Below, piece by piece: positions 26,646-36,026 of a DNA stretch of 64,000 bases. Source of the DNA: an uncultured Aliiroseovarius sp. (GTDB taxonomy: Bacteria > Pseudomonadota > Alphaproteobacteria > Rhodobacterales > Rhodobacteraceae); NCBI RefSeq assembly GCF_947497285.1, contig NZ_CANMFT010000001.1, forward strand, positions 124,001 through 188,000, given 5' to 3'. Made by a program: the position numbers and the translations under genes. The notes below the pieces were generated by a model that was not told where the DNA came from, ran no database searches, and worked only from the letters and a program-made list of their open reading frames with translations. Each line of letters starts with the position of its first letter. The first letter of the stretch is position 1.

Positions 26646-27770
26646 ATGACACGTATCAAAACAACCCATGTGGGCTCCTTGCCGCGCAGTCAGGCGGTGG
26701 TGGATTTCATTTTCGCCCGCGAAAATGAGAAACCATACGATCCGGCAGAGTTTGACGCCTGCATGACACAGGCGGTGTCCGACACTGTGCGCAAACAGGT
26801 GGAGGCGGGGATAGACATCGTCTCGGACGGTGAGACGTCCAAGATATCCTATGCCACCTATGTGAAGGACCGCTATACCGGGTTTGACGGCGACAGCCCG
26901 CGCAATGCGCCGGCCGATCTGAAAATGTTTCCGGGCTTTCTGAAGCGGTTGGCGGATGATGGGGGCACACCGCAATATGCGCGACCAATGTGTGTGGGCG
27001 AGGTGCGATCAAAAGGGCAGGGTGAGCTTGAAAAAGACATCGCGAACCTGAAGGCCGCAATGGCAGAGCGCGGGGCGGAACGCGGCTTCATGAACGCCGC
27101 CAGCCCCGGTGTGATCTCGCTGTTCCTTCAGAATGACTACTACACATCGCGCGAGGCGTATCTGGCCGCGCTGGCCGACGCGATGAAGGCGGAATACGAG
27201 ACCATCGTGGCCTCGGGGCTGGATTTGCAACTGGATTGCCCCGACCTTGCCCTGTCGCGCCATATGCTGTTCACCGACCTCAGTGATGACGAATTCATCA
27301 AGGTCGCGATCCTGCATGTCGAGGCGTTGAACCACGCGCTGTCCGATGTGCCTGCCGACAAGGTGCGGGTGCATATTTGCTGGGGCAATTACGAGGGGCC
27401 GCATTGCTGCGACATTCCGATGGCCAAGATGTTCGACACGTTGATGGCCACGAAATCGCGCTATGTGCTGTTTGAAACCTCGAACCCGCGCCACGGGCAT
27501 GAATGGACAACGTTCCGTGATCGCAAAGCGGACATCCCGGATGACAAAGTGCTGGTGCCGGGCGTTGTCGATACGACAACCAACTTCGTTGAGCACCCCG
27601 AATTGGTTGCCCAACGCATTGAACGGTTTGTCGATATCGTCGGCGCTGACCGCGTGATCGCAGGGTCTGACTGCGGCTTTGGCACATTCGCAGGCTTTGG
27701 TGCGGTGGACCCTGACATTGCTTATGCCAAGCTGTCGGCCTTGGCTGAAGGGGCCGCGCTGATCAAATGA
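26646..27770 (+). CDS. MetE C-terminal-like zinc methyl/alkyl transferase
   Basis: A 374-residue protein of the cobalamin-independent methionine synthase II family, lacking the MetE N-terminal half. The zinc ligands H243, C245 (HICWGN) and C343 (GSDCGFGT) are intact. THVGSLPR at 7-14 and DGE at 61-63 are further family motifs. Relatives use a zinc-thiolate to accept a methyl or alkyl group; one branch is epoxyalkane:coenzyme M transferase. Within a catabolic operon it may remove a methyl group or open an epoxide with a thiol. The specific role is inference. Confidence 0.8.
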   Translation: MTRIKTTHVGSLPRSQAVVDFIFARENEKPYDPAEFDACMTQAVSDTVRKQVEAGIDIVSDGETSKISYATYVKDRYTGFDGDSPRNAPADLKMFPGFLKRLADDGGTPQYARPMCVGEVRSKGQGELEKDIANLKAAMAERGAERGFMNAASPGVISLFLQNDYYTSREAYLAALADAMKAEYETIVASGLDLQLDCPDLALSRHMLFTDLSDDEFIKVAILHVEALNHALSDVPADKVRVHICWGNYEGPHCCDIPMAKMFDTLMATKSRYVLFETSNPRHGHEWTTFRDRKADIPDDKVLVPGVVDTTTNFVEHPELVAQRIERFVDIVGADRVIAGSDCGFGTFAGFGAVDPDIAYAKLSALAEGAALIK

Positions 27771-28459
27771 CGCCCCTTGTGCTGCTTCCCGGAATGATGT
27801 GCGACGCGCGACTGTTTGCGCCGCAATTCGCCGCTTTTTCAGGGCGACGGATGGTGGTCAGCGCCCCCATCACTGAATATGACAGTGTCAAAGGGTTGGC
27901 GCAGGCGGTGCTGTCGGACGCCCCGCCGCGCTTTGCCTTGGCCGGTCTTTCGATGGGCGGCATCGTCGCGATGGAGGTGTTGCGTCAGGCCCCGGACCGG
28001 GTGGACCGGATGGCCCTTCTGGACACCAACCCGATGGCTGAAACCGATGCCGTCAAAGACCGCCGTTTTCCGCAAATGCAAAAGGTGCGCGAGGGCCAAC
28101 TGGCGCATGTCATGCGCGATGAGATGAAGCCAAATTACCTAAGCGACGGCCCGCGCCGGCAGGAAATCCTCGATCTGTGCATGCAGATGGCGCTGGACCT
28201 TGGTCCGCATGTGTTTTTGACACAGTCGCGGGCTTTGATGGACCGGCCCGATCAGGCTGAAACCTTGCGGGCGGCGCAGCTTCCCGCGCTGGTTCTGTGC
28301 GGGCGGGATGACACGCTGTGTCCCGTTTCCCGCCATGAACTGATGGCCGACCTGATCCCCGGCGCGCGTCTGGAGATCATCGACGGGGCCGGGCATTTGC
28401 CCACGCTGGAGCAACCCGAAAAAACCAACGCGGCGCTGGCCCGCTGGCTGGAGGATTGA
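27767..28459 (+). CDS. Alpha/beta hydrolase
   Basis: A 230-residue hydrolase. The nucleophile elbow is GLSMGG with S62; the acid is in CGRDDTLCPV and the base histidine in GAGHLPTLEQPE. No signal peptide. It overlaps the MetE-like gene by 4 bases and is followed with no gap by the RraA-like gene. It could cleave an ester or lactone in the pathway. Confidence 0.8.
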   Translation: MTPLVLLPGMMCDARLFAPQFAAFSGRRMVVSAPITEYDSVKGLAQAVLSDAPPRFALAGLSMGGIVAMEVLRQAPDRVDRMALLDTNPMAETDAVKDRRFPQMQKVREGQLAHVMRDEMKPNYLSDGPRRQEILDLCMQMALDLGPHVFLTQSRALMDRPDQAETLRAAQLPALVLCGRDDTLCPVSRHELMADLIPGARLEIIDGAGHLPTLEQPEKTNAALARWLED

Positions 28460-29155
28460 ATGGATAACTCGCTTCTGACCCTGCTGAAGCAGGTCGATAC
28501 ACCCACAGTGTGCAACGCCATCGAAGTGGCGCAGGGCAAGCGCGGATTTGATGCGTTTACCCGTGGCACGATGCTGGCCTCGCACCCGGATGCCCCGGCC
28601 ATTGTGGGCTATGCCCGCACCGCACGCATTGCCGCTGTCACCCCGCCGACTGAGGCGCCCGAAGTTATCAAGGCGCGGCGCATGGAGTATTACCGCCATA
28701 TGTCCGAAGGTCCGCGCCCCGCGCTTGCGGTGATTGAAGACGTGGATTTCCCCCAGTGCATCGGGGCCTATTGGGGCGAGATCAACACGACGGTGCACAA
28801 GGGGTTCGGCCTGTCGGGTGCCCTGACCAATGGGGTGATGCGTGACCTTGGCGATCTGCCGGAGGGGTTTCCGGTGATTGCAGGCTCCATCGGTCCCAGC
28901 CATGGCTTCGTGCATGTGAAGGATATTGGCCAGCCGGTGTCGGTCTTCGGATTGCGTGTCGCCGATGGCGATCTGATCCATGCTGACCGCCACGGTGCGC
29001 TGGTTATTCCGCCTGAGGTCCTGCCTGATCTGGACGCCGCAATCCGGCGCCTGTTGGACACCGAGAAACTCGTGCTGGACCCAGCACGTCAGGAGGGGTT
29101 CGACTTTGACGCTTTCGAAGCCGCGTGGTCTGCCTTTGAGGCGGCACGGACATAG
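28460..29155 (+). CDS. RraA-like (HMG/oxaloacetate aldolase-type) protein
   Basis: A 231-residue RraA-family protein. The diagnostic patterns are LTNGVMRDLGDL (substrate R-D pair) and GDLIHADRHGALVIP. Members act as 4-hydroxy-4-methyl-2-oxoglutarate aldolases or oxaloacetate decarboxylases, while true RraA inhibits RNase E. The catabolic context favours an aldolase or decarboxylase releasing pyruvate. It is the last gene in the rightward arm. Confidence 0.77.
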   Translation: MDNSLLTLLKQVDTPTVCNAIEVAQGKRGFDAFTRGTMLASHPDAPAIVGYARTARIAAVTPPTEAPEVIKARRMEYYRHMSEGPRPALAVIEDVDFPQCIGAYWGEINTTVHKGFGLSGALTNGVMRDLGDLPEGFPVIAGSIGPSHGFVHVKDIGQPVSVFGLRVADGDLIHADRHGALVIPPEVLPDLDAAIRRLLDTEKLVLDPARQEGFDFDAFEAAWSAFEAART

Positions 29156-29649
29156 CAGCCCGGATCAAGAGGCGCGCTGCGCATGGGGTCCTTCCTGGCG
29201 AGACTGCCGAGCTGAAACTGGACCGCGGATTTGCTTTGCGCCCTTGTCTGGGCGGGTCCGCCATTGCCGTTCCTCCTGACGGAAAATTGTTGGCAATGGC
29301 GTTCCAGAAAAGATCACTTGGCTTTTAGATGCTCTGGCTCTCCGTGTGCCAGAAACGCAACTTCTGTCGGGGAAGATGGCGACTTTCAGCATAGGCAACG
29401 ATTTTAAAACCTGGCGAGTGGTTTAGGGCGTCTGGTCGCTGCATTCTATGAAGTGCGCCGGAGGTTTGAGTCTTCAAGCAATCAGATTCAACACCGAAGG
29501 GCGGAAAGCCGAAGAGTCAGTTGTCGCGTGCACGAGTGGAGAGTATTATCACTTGCAGTGCGGTCGAATAAATTAGTGGGTCGCTGCGCTGTTGATTGAG
29601 TCATAATCTGACTACCTTTGAATTGACGCAGCAACCTGGAGATACAGCC
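29156..29649. other. Intergenic region between catabolic cluster and phoR
   Basis: No supported gene. Short frames on the minus strand lack ribosome sites. The end of the region holds the ribosome site of phoR (CTGGAGA near 29636). No clear Pho box was found here. Confidence 0.45.
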
Positions 29650-30702
29650 ATGCTTCAGAGCGACCTGACCGACACCCCGGCAATTGAAGTTCTGATCGAG
29701 GCGTTTCCGCTCCCCACGCTGGTCATTGGCGTCACCGGGTCACTCGCCTGCATGAACGCAGCGGCAGAAGCGCTGTTTGGCAAGAAGGTCTTGGGTCGGC
29801 ATTTCACGACGAGTTTGCGTCACCCTAAACTGGTAGACGCGGTCGAACGTAGTTTGCTGGACCGGGTGCCGCGCAAAGTTTCTTATCAAGTCGTCGAGAA
29901 CGGCAGCGATGCTTTCTATGAAGCGCATGTTCACGCGGTTGACGGCACCCCATTCCTGATCCTCAGCTTCCAAAATGTAACGGATGTCGTTCAGGCAGAA
30001 CAGATGCGCAGCGATTTCGTTGCGAATGTCAGTCACGAATTGCGAACACCTCTGACATCTTTGATGGGGTTTATTGAAACCCTGCGGGGACCTGCTCGAG
30101 ACGATTCCAAAGCGCGGGACCGATTTTTGACCATTATGGCGGGTGAAGCAGAAAGGATGAACCGTCTTGTCGGGGATTTGCAATCGTTGAGCGGCGTCGA
30201 GGCTGATGAGCGCGTTCGCCCCAAGACGACGATTGATTTAAGAGACACGCTGCAAACAATGCTGAGCAACATCTCTCCACTAGCGAAGGATAGGCGTGTG
30301 AGGTTGCAGTGCGATCTGGGCGAAACCCCGTTGCTTGTAATCGGTGACAGTGATCAGTTGATACAGGTTTTCACCAATCTGGTTGAGAACGCGATTAAAT
30401 ATGGTGGTGCGGATCAATCTGTAGAGATTGCGGCTTCGAAATCAGTACATGATCCGGTCCTGCGCGGTCCTGCGATCGCAATCACGGTATATGATCATGG
30501 GCCCGGAATTGACCCCATCCACCTGCCCCGCCTGACAGAGCGGTTTTATCGCGCCGACAGCCATCGTAGTCGAGAACTCGGTGGCACCGGATTGGGACTG
30601 TCGATCGTTAAACATATCCTGAACCGTCATCGGGGACGATTAAAGATCGACAGCCAATTGGAGCAAGGGTCTCAATTCACGGTCATCCTGCCACCGGCCT
30701 AG
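29650..30702 (+). CDS. phoR: Phosphate regulon sensor kinase
   Basis: Histidine kinase of 350 residues. A PAS-like domain spans about 12-110, followed by the H box with H129 (NVSHELRTPLTSLMGF), then N box NLVENAIKYGG, DHGPGIDP and GGTGLGLSIVKH. No membrane segment is visible, unlike classic PhoR; an in-frame upstream ATG at 29596 adds no hydrophobic segment. Start 29650 is chosen for its ribosome site. It lies immediately before pstS-pstC-pstA-pstB-phoU-phoB and should phosphorylate PhoB under phosphate limitation. Confidence 0.85.
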   Translation: MLQSDLTDTPAIEVLIEAFPLPTLVIGVTGSLACMNAAAEALFGKKVLGRHFTTSLRHPKLVDAVERSLLDRVPRKVSYQVVENGSDAFYEAHVHAVDGTPFLILSFQNVTDVVQAEQMRSDFVANVSHELRTPLTSLMGFIETLRGPARDDSKARDRFLTIMAGEAERMNRLVGDLQSLSGVEADERVRPKTTIDLRDTLQTMLSNISPLAKDRRVRLQCDLGETPLLVIGDSDQLIQVFTNLVENAIKYGGADQSVEIAASKSVHDPVLRGPAIAITVYDHGPGIDPIHLPRLTERFYRADSHRSRELGGTGLGLSIVKHILNRHRGRLKIDSQLEQGSQFTVILPPA

Positions 30703-30744
30703 GGCTGAACAAACTATTTTGGTCATCAAGAGCAAAATATCCAT

Positions 30745-30784
30745 CTGTCATAAAACCGTAACTTACCTGTCGCAAAACCGAAGC
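30745..30784 (+). promoter_or_regulatory. Tandem Pho box before pstS
   Basis: Seven-base units ctgtcat, ccgtaac, ctgtcgc and ccgaagc start at 30745, 30756, 30767 and 30778, exactly 11 bp apart. The first pair CTGTCATAAAACCGTAAC is close to the PhoB consensus CTGTCATAAAxCTGTCAT. It lies 71-110 bp upstream of pstS and should activate it when phosphate is scarce. Confidence 0.85.
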
Positions 30785-30854
30785 ATGCCGTGTCGACAAA
30801 CGCGGCAGGGCCATCAAGGGGGTGGCCTTTGATCCGGATATGACAGGAGTTTTC

Positions 30855-31892
30855 ATGTCGCCCTTGAATCTTACAGCATCCACACTGGCCATCGTCGCCG
30901 CATCCGTCACTGCCGCCGCTGCCCGCGACAATGTTCAGGTCGCAGGGTCGTCCACCGTGCTTCCTTACGCGGCCATCGTTGCCGAGGCGTTTGGTGAGAA
31001 TTTCGATTTCTCAACGCCTGTGGTGGAATCCGGCGGGTCCTCCGCTGGCCTCAAACGGTTCTGCGAGGGGGTCGGTGAAAACACTGTAGACATCGCCAAT
31101 GCCAGCCGCGCTATCAAATCCTCCGAGCTTGAAGTCTGCGCTGAAAACGGTGTGACCGATATCGTCGAAATACGCATCGGCTACGACGGGATTGTTTTTG
31201 CCAGCGACATCGCAGGCAACGGTTTCGCCTTCACGCCGTCTGATTGGTATATGGCCCTGGCTGCTGAGCTGCCCGTTGATGGCGCCATGGTTGCGAATTC
31301 CAATTCCAACTGGAACGCGGTCAACAGCGATTTTCCAGATCAGCAAATTCAGGCATTCATCCCTGGCACCAAGCACGGCACACGCGAAGTGTTCGAAGAG
31401 AAGGTTCTTCTGCAGGGTTGCATCGACAGCGGTGCAATGGACGCGATCTTGAACCTGAATGGTGGCGACGAAGATGCGGCCGAACAGAGCTGCATGGCCG
31501 TGCGCACCGACGGTCTGTCTGTCGATATTGACGGCGACTACACGGAAACCTTGGCGCGGATCGAAGCGGATGCGAACGGCATCGGGGTGTTTGGTCTGGC
31601 GTTCTATGAAAACAACACAGACCGCTTGCAAGTCGCGCCTATGTCAGACGTCGTGCCGAATACAGCGAGCATCGCATCCGGTGAATATCCTGTGTCACGC
31701 CCGCTTTATTTCTATGTCAAGGCAGCGCATCTGGATGTCATTCCCGGCCTTCAAGAGTTTGTCAGCTTCTTCGTCAGTGATGAGATTGCTGGCCCTGATG
31801 GTCCATTGGCTGAATACGGCCTCGTCTCAGACCCGGAGCTTTCCAAGACTCAGGACGCAGTCGCCAACCGCACTTTGCTGGATGTCATGTAA
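30855..31892 (+). CDS. pstS: Phosphate-binding protein
   Basis: Periplasmic phosphate-binding protein of 345 residues. The signal peptide is about 1-23 (SPLNLTASTLAIVAASV, cleavage near AAA-RD). The phosphate-loop motif VAGSSTVLP starts at about 29, and SGGSSAG at about 57 supplies further ligands. ATG 30855 has CAGGAG upstream; an earlier GTG at 30822 would not give a signal peptide at the N-terminus. A terminator-like hairpin follows. Confidence 0.88.
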   Translation: MSPLNLTASTLAIVAASVTAAAARDNVQVAGSSTVLPYAAIVAEAFGENFDFSTPVVESGGSSAGLKRFCEGVGENTVDIANASRAIKSSELEVCAENGVTDIVEIRIGYDGIVFASDIAGNGFAFTPSDWYMALAAELPVDGAMVANSNSNWNAVNSDFPDQQIQAFIPGTKHGTREVFEEKVLLQGCIDSGAMDAILNLNGGDEDAAEQSCMAVRTDGLSVDIDGDYTETLARIEADANGIGVFGLAFYENNTDRLQVAPMSDVVPNTASIASGEYPVSRPLYFYVKAAHLDVIPGLQEFVSFFVSDEIAGPDGPLAEYGLVSDPELSKTQDAVANRTLLDVM

Positions 31893-31899
31893 CTAGGTT

Positions 31900-31930
31900 A
31901 CGGGGCCGGCATCCTGCCGGCCCCGTTTCT
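31900..31930 (+). terminator. Strong hairpin after pstS
   Basis: An 11-bp stem, ACGGGGCCGGC / GCCGGCCCCGT, with a 5-base loop is followed by TTTCT. It should terminate most pstS transcripts and let some read into pstC, giving excess binding protein. Confidence 0.8.
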
Positions 31931-31950
31931 AATGGGGGAAATCTGCACTG

Positions 31951-33177
31951 ATGTGGGTTGTTGAATTGTTTTCGTCTTTGCCGGGGTTGCTGGCCGTTCT
32001 CGCCCTTTTTGGGCTGCTCGGATCGCAAGTTCGGGTGCATCGCGCTGCCAAGGGCGATTTGCGCAGTCTGGCCGCTTTGCCTCGTGCGCACGGCATAAAC
32101 GCGGTTCTCAGCGTTCTTGTCCCTGCGGCGATCTGTTTTGTCGGGCTATCTTTGGTCAAGTTAATCGGACCTCGGCTGAATACCGCGGCACTACCTGACT
32201 ACGTGGTCTATTGGACAGTTCTGACGGTTGCGGTTCTGGGATGCGTTGTTGCGATACTGCGGTCCACTGTCAACTTTCGAGCCCGCCAAGCCTCTGAGGT
32301 TTGGATTAAGTCGCTCTTAATTGCAGCATCTGTGGTCGCGATTCTGACCACGGTCGGCATCGTCTTGTCGATGCTTTTTGAGGCGATGCATTTCTTCCAG
32401 CAATACGCTTGGCAAGATTTCTTCTTTTCCACCGATTGGGCCCCTAACTTTCGGGGCGACAGCTCTCTTGGTTTTCTACCGCTGCTTTGGGGCACCTTTT
32501 ATGTCAGCTTCATTGCCTTGGCGCTTGCCGTACCGGTTGGCCTGTTTGCGGCGATCTATTTGTCCGAATATGCAGGACCCTGGATGCGGGGCATTGCGAA
32601 ACCGCTGATCGAAATCCTTGCCGGGATTCCCACAATTGTTTACGGGCTTTTTGCGCTTGTCACTGTCGGACCGTTGCTTCGGGACTATTTTGCGCAACCG
32701 CTCGGGTTGGGGGGCAGTGCATCCTCGGTCATGACTGCAGGCGTGGTGATGGGCATCATGCTTATCCCCTTTGTTTCCTCGCTATCAGATGATGCGATCA
32801 ATGCCGTGCCACAAACGATGCGCGATGGGTCATATGCACTTGGCGCTACGCGGTCGGAAACCGTCCGAAAGGTCATTCTGCCGGCCGCCTTGCCCGGTAT
32901 CATGGGTGCAGTATTGCTGGCTGCAAGCCGCGCTATTGGCGAAACGATGATCGTCGTCCTCGGAGCGGGTGCCGCCGCACAAATGTCGCTGAACCCGTTT
33001 GAGGCGATGACAACGATCACAGTCAAAATCGTGAGCCAGCTTACAGGCGACACGGATTTTGCCAGCCCCGAAACGCTGGTTGCTTTCGCGCTTGGGCTGA
33101 CACTGTTCGCCTTTACCTTAGCCTTGAACGCGGTCGCCTTGTTGGTCGTTCGCAAATACCGGGAACAATACGAATGA
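31951..33177 (+). CDS. pstC: Phosphate ABC transporter permease PstC
   Basis: Inner-membrane permease of 408 residues. The N-terminal 130 residues add hydrophobic segments and a periplasmic region typical of the long alphaproteobacterial form. The core includes LLWGTFYVSF, EILAGIPTIVYG and the EAA-type loop DGSYALGATRSET. It overlaps pstA by 4 bases. It pairs with PstA for high-affinity phosphate uptake. Confidence 0.88.
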   Translation: MWVVELFSSLPGLLAVLALFGLLGSQVRVHRAAKGDLRSLAALPRAHGINAVLSVLVPAAICFVGLSLVKLIGPRLNTAALPDYVVYWTVLTVAVLGCVVAILRSTVNFRARQASEVWIKSLLIAASVVAILTTVGIVLSMLFEAMHFFQQYAWQDFFFSTDWAPNFRGDSSLGFLPLLWGTFYVSFIALALAVPVGLFAAIYLSEYAGPWMRGIAKPLIEILAGIPTIVYGLFALVTVGPLLRDYFAQPLGLGGSASSVMTAGVVMGIMLIPFVSSLSDDAINAVPQTMRDGSYALGATRSETVRKVILPAALPGIMGAVLLAASRAIGETMIVVLGAGAAAQMSLNPFEAMTTITVKIVSQLTGDTDFASPETLVAFALGLTLFAFTLALNAVALLVVRKYREQYE

Positions 33178-34502
33178 CTTCCCCAACCAAGTCTCTGTTC
33201 GTACAAGATGAACGTGTCAAACGTCGCAATGCCGCTGAAAAGCGGTTCCATTCTTACGGCTTGTGCGCAATCGGTGTGGCTGCTCTTGCGCTGGTGGTCT
33301 TGCTGGCCTCTGTGCTGGCAAACGGGGCAAGTGCGTTCCGCCAGACCTACCTCATGCTCGAGATTCCCCTGCCCGCCGAAACCTTGGACAAAGGCGGTGA
33401 CCGCGACCCCGCAGCCATGGCGAGCGTATCTACATTCGGTTACGCGCCGTTGCTGCGCGATGCACTTGTGGCCAGCATCGCCAAGCTGAACATCGAAACA
33501 ACACTGTCCAACAAAGATGTAGGCGACATGATCAGCAAAGAGGCCGCGGCGTCTCTGCGCAATCAAGTCCTTGCAAACCCGGACCTTGTTGGTGGTGTCA
33601 TTGCGTTGGACGTGCTGGCCAACGGTCGGATTGACGGTTTTTTCAAAGGCCGTGTCACGATGGAAAGTGCTGAGCGCGACGGCAACACCTCGCCTGAGGC
33701 TTTGCGTGTTGCCCAACTCCTCGCGGATGTGGGCGTGCTCGTAACTCGTTTCAATTGGCAGTTTTTGACCGCTCCTGACGCGAGCGATCAGCGTCCCGAA
33801 GCTGCAGGACTTGGCGTCGCAATTCTGGGGTCGCTGTACATGATGCTTGTTGTCTTGGTTCTGGCATTGCCCATCGGGGTCGCCGCTGCGATCTACCTTG
33901 AAGAATTTGCGCCGAAAAACCGTGTGTCAGATCTGATCGAAGTGAACATCAGCAATCTGGCAGCTGTGCCGTCCATCGTATACGGAATTTTGGGGTTGGC
34001 GATCTTCATCAACTTTTTGGGACTGCGGCAGTCGTCGCCCTTGGTTGGCGGGCTGGTGCTTACGCTGATGACCTTGCCGACGATCATCATCGCAACCCGC
34101 GCCGCACTTAAGGCGGTGCCACCGTCGATCCGCGACGCGGCCTTGGGGCTTGGCGCGACAAAGATGCAGTCGGTGTTTCACCATGTCTTACCGCTTGCCG
34201 CACCTGGTATCTTGACGGGAACAATCATCGGGCTGGCCCAAGCCTTGGGCGAAACCGCGCCGCTGTTGCTGATTGGCATGGTGGCCTTCGTGCGCGATTA
34301 TCCGGCGGCTTACAGCGAGACTGCGGGCCTGTTTGGCGAAGCTGCAACTGCGCTGCCCGTGCAGGTCTTCAACTGGACGCAGCGTGCCGATCCCGGTTTT
34401 GTGGAACGCGCGTCCGGCGCGATCATAACCCTATTGGTGTTTTTGGCAGTGATGAACACAGTCGCCGTCCTGCTGCGCCGCCGCTTTGAACGCCGGTGGT
34501 AG
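33174..34502 (+). CDS. pstA: Phosphate ABC transporter permease PstA
   Basis: Permease of 442 residues, longer than E. coli PstA because of an N-terminal region (DUF3333 type) with one span at about 25-50 and a soluble loop of about 160 residues. The transport core begins near 215 (GLGVAILGSLYMML), with EVNISNLAAVPSIVYGILGL and the docking loop RDAALGLGATK. The extension is known among alphaproteobacteria and is not a fusion artefact. Confidence 0.88.
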   Translation: MTSPTKSLFVQDERVKRRNAAEKRFHSYGLCAIGVAALALVVLLASVLANGASAFRQTYLMLEIPLPAETLDKGGDRDPAAMASVSTFGYAPLLRDALVASIAKLNIETTLSNKDVGDMISKEAAASLRNQVLANPDLVGGVIALDVLANGRIDGFFKGRVTMESAERDGNTSPEALRVAQLLADVGVLVTRFNWQFLTAPDASDQRPEAAGLGVAILGSLYMMLVVLVLALPIGVAAAIYLEEFAPKNRVSDLIEVNISNLAAVPSIVYGILGLAIFINFLGLRQSSPLVGGLVLTLMTLPTIIIATRAALKAVPPSIRDAALGLGATKMQSVFHHVLPLAAPGILTGTIIGLAQALGETAPLLLIGMVAFVRDYPAAYSETAGLFGEAATALPVQVFNWTQRADPGFVERASGAIITLLVFLAVMNTVAVLLRRRFERRW

Positions 34503-34511
34503 AAAGAAAAT

Positions 34512-35312
34512 ATGATGAAAGTGAACACATTGATCCAGCCTAACCCGGATATGGCCGTCCCAAAAATCACTGCCAGAAACGTACATGTTTCTTATGGGGA
34601 CAGCGTCGCCATCAAAGATGTGTCGGTAGGTATTTCCGCAAACACTGTGACCGCATTTATCGGCCCATCCGGGTGTGGAAAATCGACGTTCCTACGTTGC
34701 TTGAACCGGATGAACGACACGATTGAAACTTGCCGTGTGAGCGGTGAAATCCTGATCGAAGGTGAAGATATCTACCACCGCTCAGTCGATCCAGTGCAAC
34801 TACGCGCCAAGGTTGGGATGGTCTTTCAAAAGCCGAATCCGTTTCCCAAATCTATCTTTGACAACGTGGCCTATGGCCCAAAAATTCACGGTCTTGCCCG
34901 CAATAAGGCCGATCTGGACAACATTGTCGAAAACGCGCTTCGAAAAGCGGCGCTTTGGGATGAGGTCAAGGATCGTTTGAACAAGACCGGTACTGGCCTT
35001 TCAGGCGGCCAGCAGCAGCGACTTTGCATCGCGCGGGCGATTGCAACCTCGCCCGAAGTGCTGTTGATGGATGAACCTTGCTCTGCGCTTGACCCGATCG
35101 CGACGGCCCAGATCGAAGAATTGATCAACGATTTGCGCGAAAACTATTGCGTCGTGATCGTCACCCATTCCATGCAGCAGGCAGCAAGGATCAGCCAGAA
35201 AACGGCGTTTTTCCACCTTGGCAGTTTGGTTGAATATGGCGACACAGATCAGGTATTTACGGCCCCAAGTGACCCCAGAACCGAAAGCTACATCACCGGC
35301 AGGATTGGATAA
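34512..35312 (+). CDS. pstB: Phosphate ABC transporter ATPase PstB
   Basis: ATPase of 266 residues. Walker [10 protein letters not shown] is at 51-59, signature [16 protein letters not shown] follows, and Walker B is [22 protein letters not shown] and [11 protein letters not shown] are PstB hallmarks. The ATG lies 9 bases after pstA. It energises PstCA and participates with PhoU and PhoR in phosphate signalling. Confidence 0.92.
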   Translation: MMKVNTLIQPNPDMAVPKITARNVHVSYGDSVAIKDVSVGISANTVTAFIGPSGCGKSTFLRCLNRMNDTIETCRVSGEILIEGEDIYHRSVDPVQLRAKVGMVFQKPNPFPKSIFDNVAYGPKIHGLARNKADLDNIVENALRKAALWDEVKDRLNKTGTGLSGGQQQRLCIARAIATSPEVLLMDEPCSALDPIATAQIEELINDLRENYCVVIVTHSMQQAARISQKTAFFHLGSLVEYGDTDQVFTAPSDPRTESYITGRIG

Positions 35313-35315
35313 CCC

Positions 35316-36023
35316 ATGACCAACGCACATATTTCTTCGGCGTTCGATACCGACCTGGAAGCTGTTCAAGCGCAGATCATGAAAATGGGAGGGTTGGTCG
35401 AAAACGCCATCCGCCTGGGCATGGAGTCGCTTGAAACACGCGATGAAGACCTTGCACAGCAGGTGCGCTCAGCGGATTCTTCAATTGATGCGCTTGAAGA
35501 GGCTATCAATGAAAGTGCGGCACGGATTATTGCTTTGCGTGCGCCGACTGCCATTGATTTGCGATTGATTTTGAGCGTGATCAAGATCAGCGGCAATCTT
35601 GAAAGGATCGGGGACTACGCTAAGAACATGGCGAAACGCACCGAAGTTTTGTCGAATGCCGATCCGATCAGCGGCAGCACCGGCACCCTTCATCGCATGA
35701 CGCGTGCGGTCGAGTTAATGCTCAAAGACGCGCTGGATGCCTATATCCACCGCGATACTGCGCTTGCCGCTGATGTTATTGCCCGCGATGTCGAGGTGGA
35801 TCAGATGTATAACGCGCTGTTTCGTGAACTGTTGACCTTCATGATGGAGGATCCCCGCAATATTACGGCCTGCTTGCATCTGCATTTCATTTCAAAAAAC
35901 ACGGAACGCATGGGGGACCATGTGACATCAATTGCGGAACAAGTCATATATTTGGCCGACGGAAAGCAACCAGAAGAGGCGCGTCCGAAGGCGGATACAA
36001 CATCCACAGTCACGGGGGGCTAA
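35316..36023 (+). CDS. phoU: Phosphate signalling protein PhoU
   Basis: All-helical protein of 235 residues with two PhoU repeats. HISSAFDTDLEAVQ starts the first repeat, and the E/D-x-x-x-D metal-binding clusters are present (NLERIGDYAKNMAKR and NTERMGDHVTSIAEQ). It damps PhoR/PhoB signalling when phosphate is sufficient. It starts 3 bases after pstB. Confidence 0.92.
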   Translation: MTNAHISSAFDTDLEAVQAQIMKMGGLVENAIRLGMESLETRDEDLAQQVRSADSSIDALEEAINESAARIIALRAPTAIDLRLILSVIKISGNLERIGDYAKNMAKRTEVLSNADPISGSTGTLHRMTRAVELMLKDALDAYIHRDTALAADVIARDVEVDQMYNALFRELLTFMMEDPRNITACLHLHFISKNTERMGDHVTSIAEQVIYLADGKQPEEARPKADTTSTVTGG

Positions 36024-36026
36024 GGG

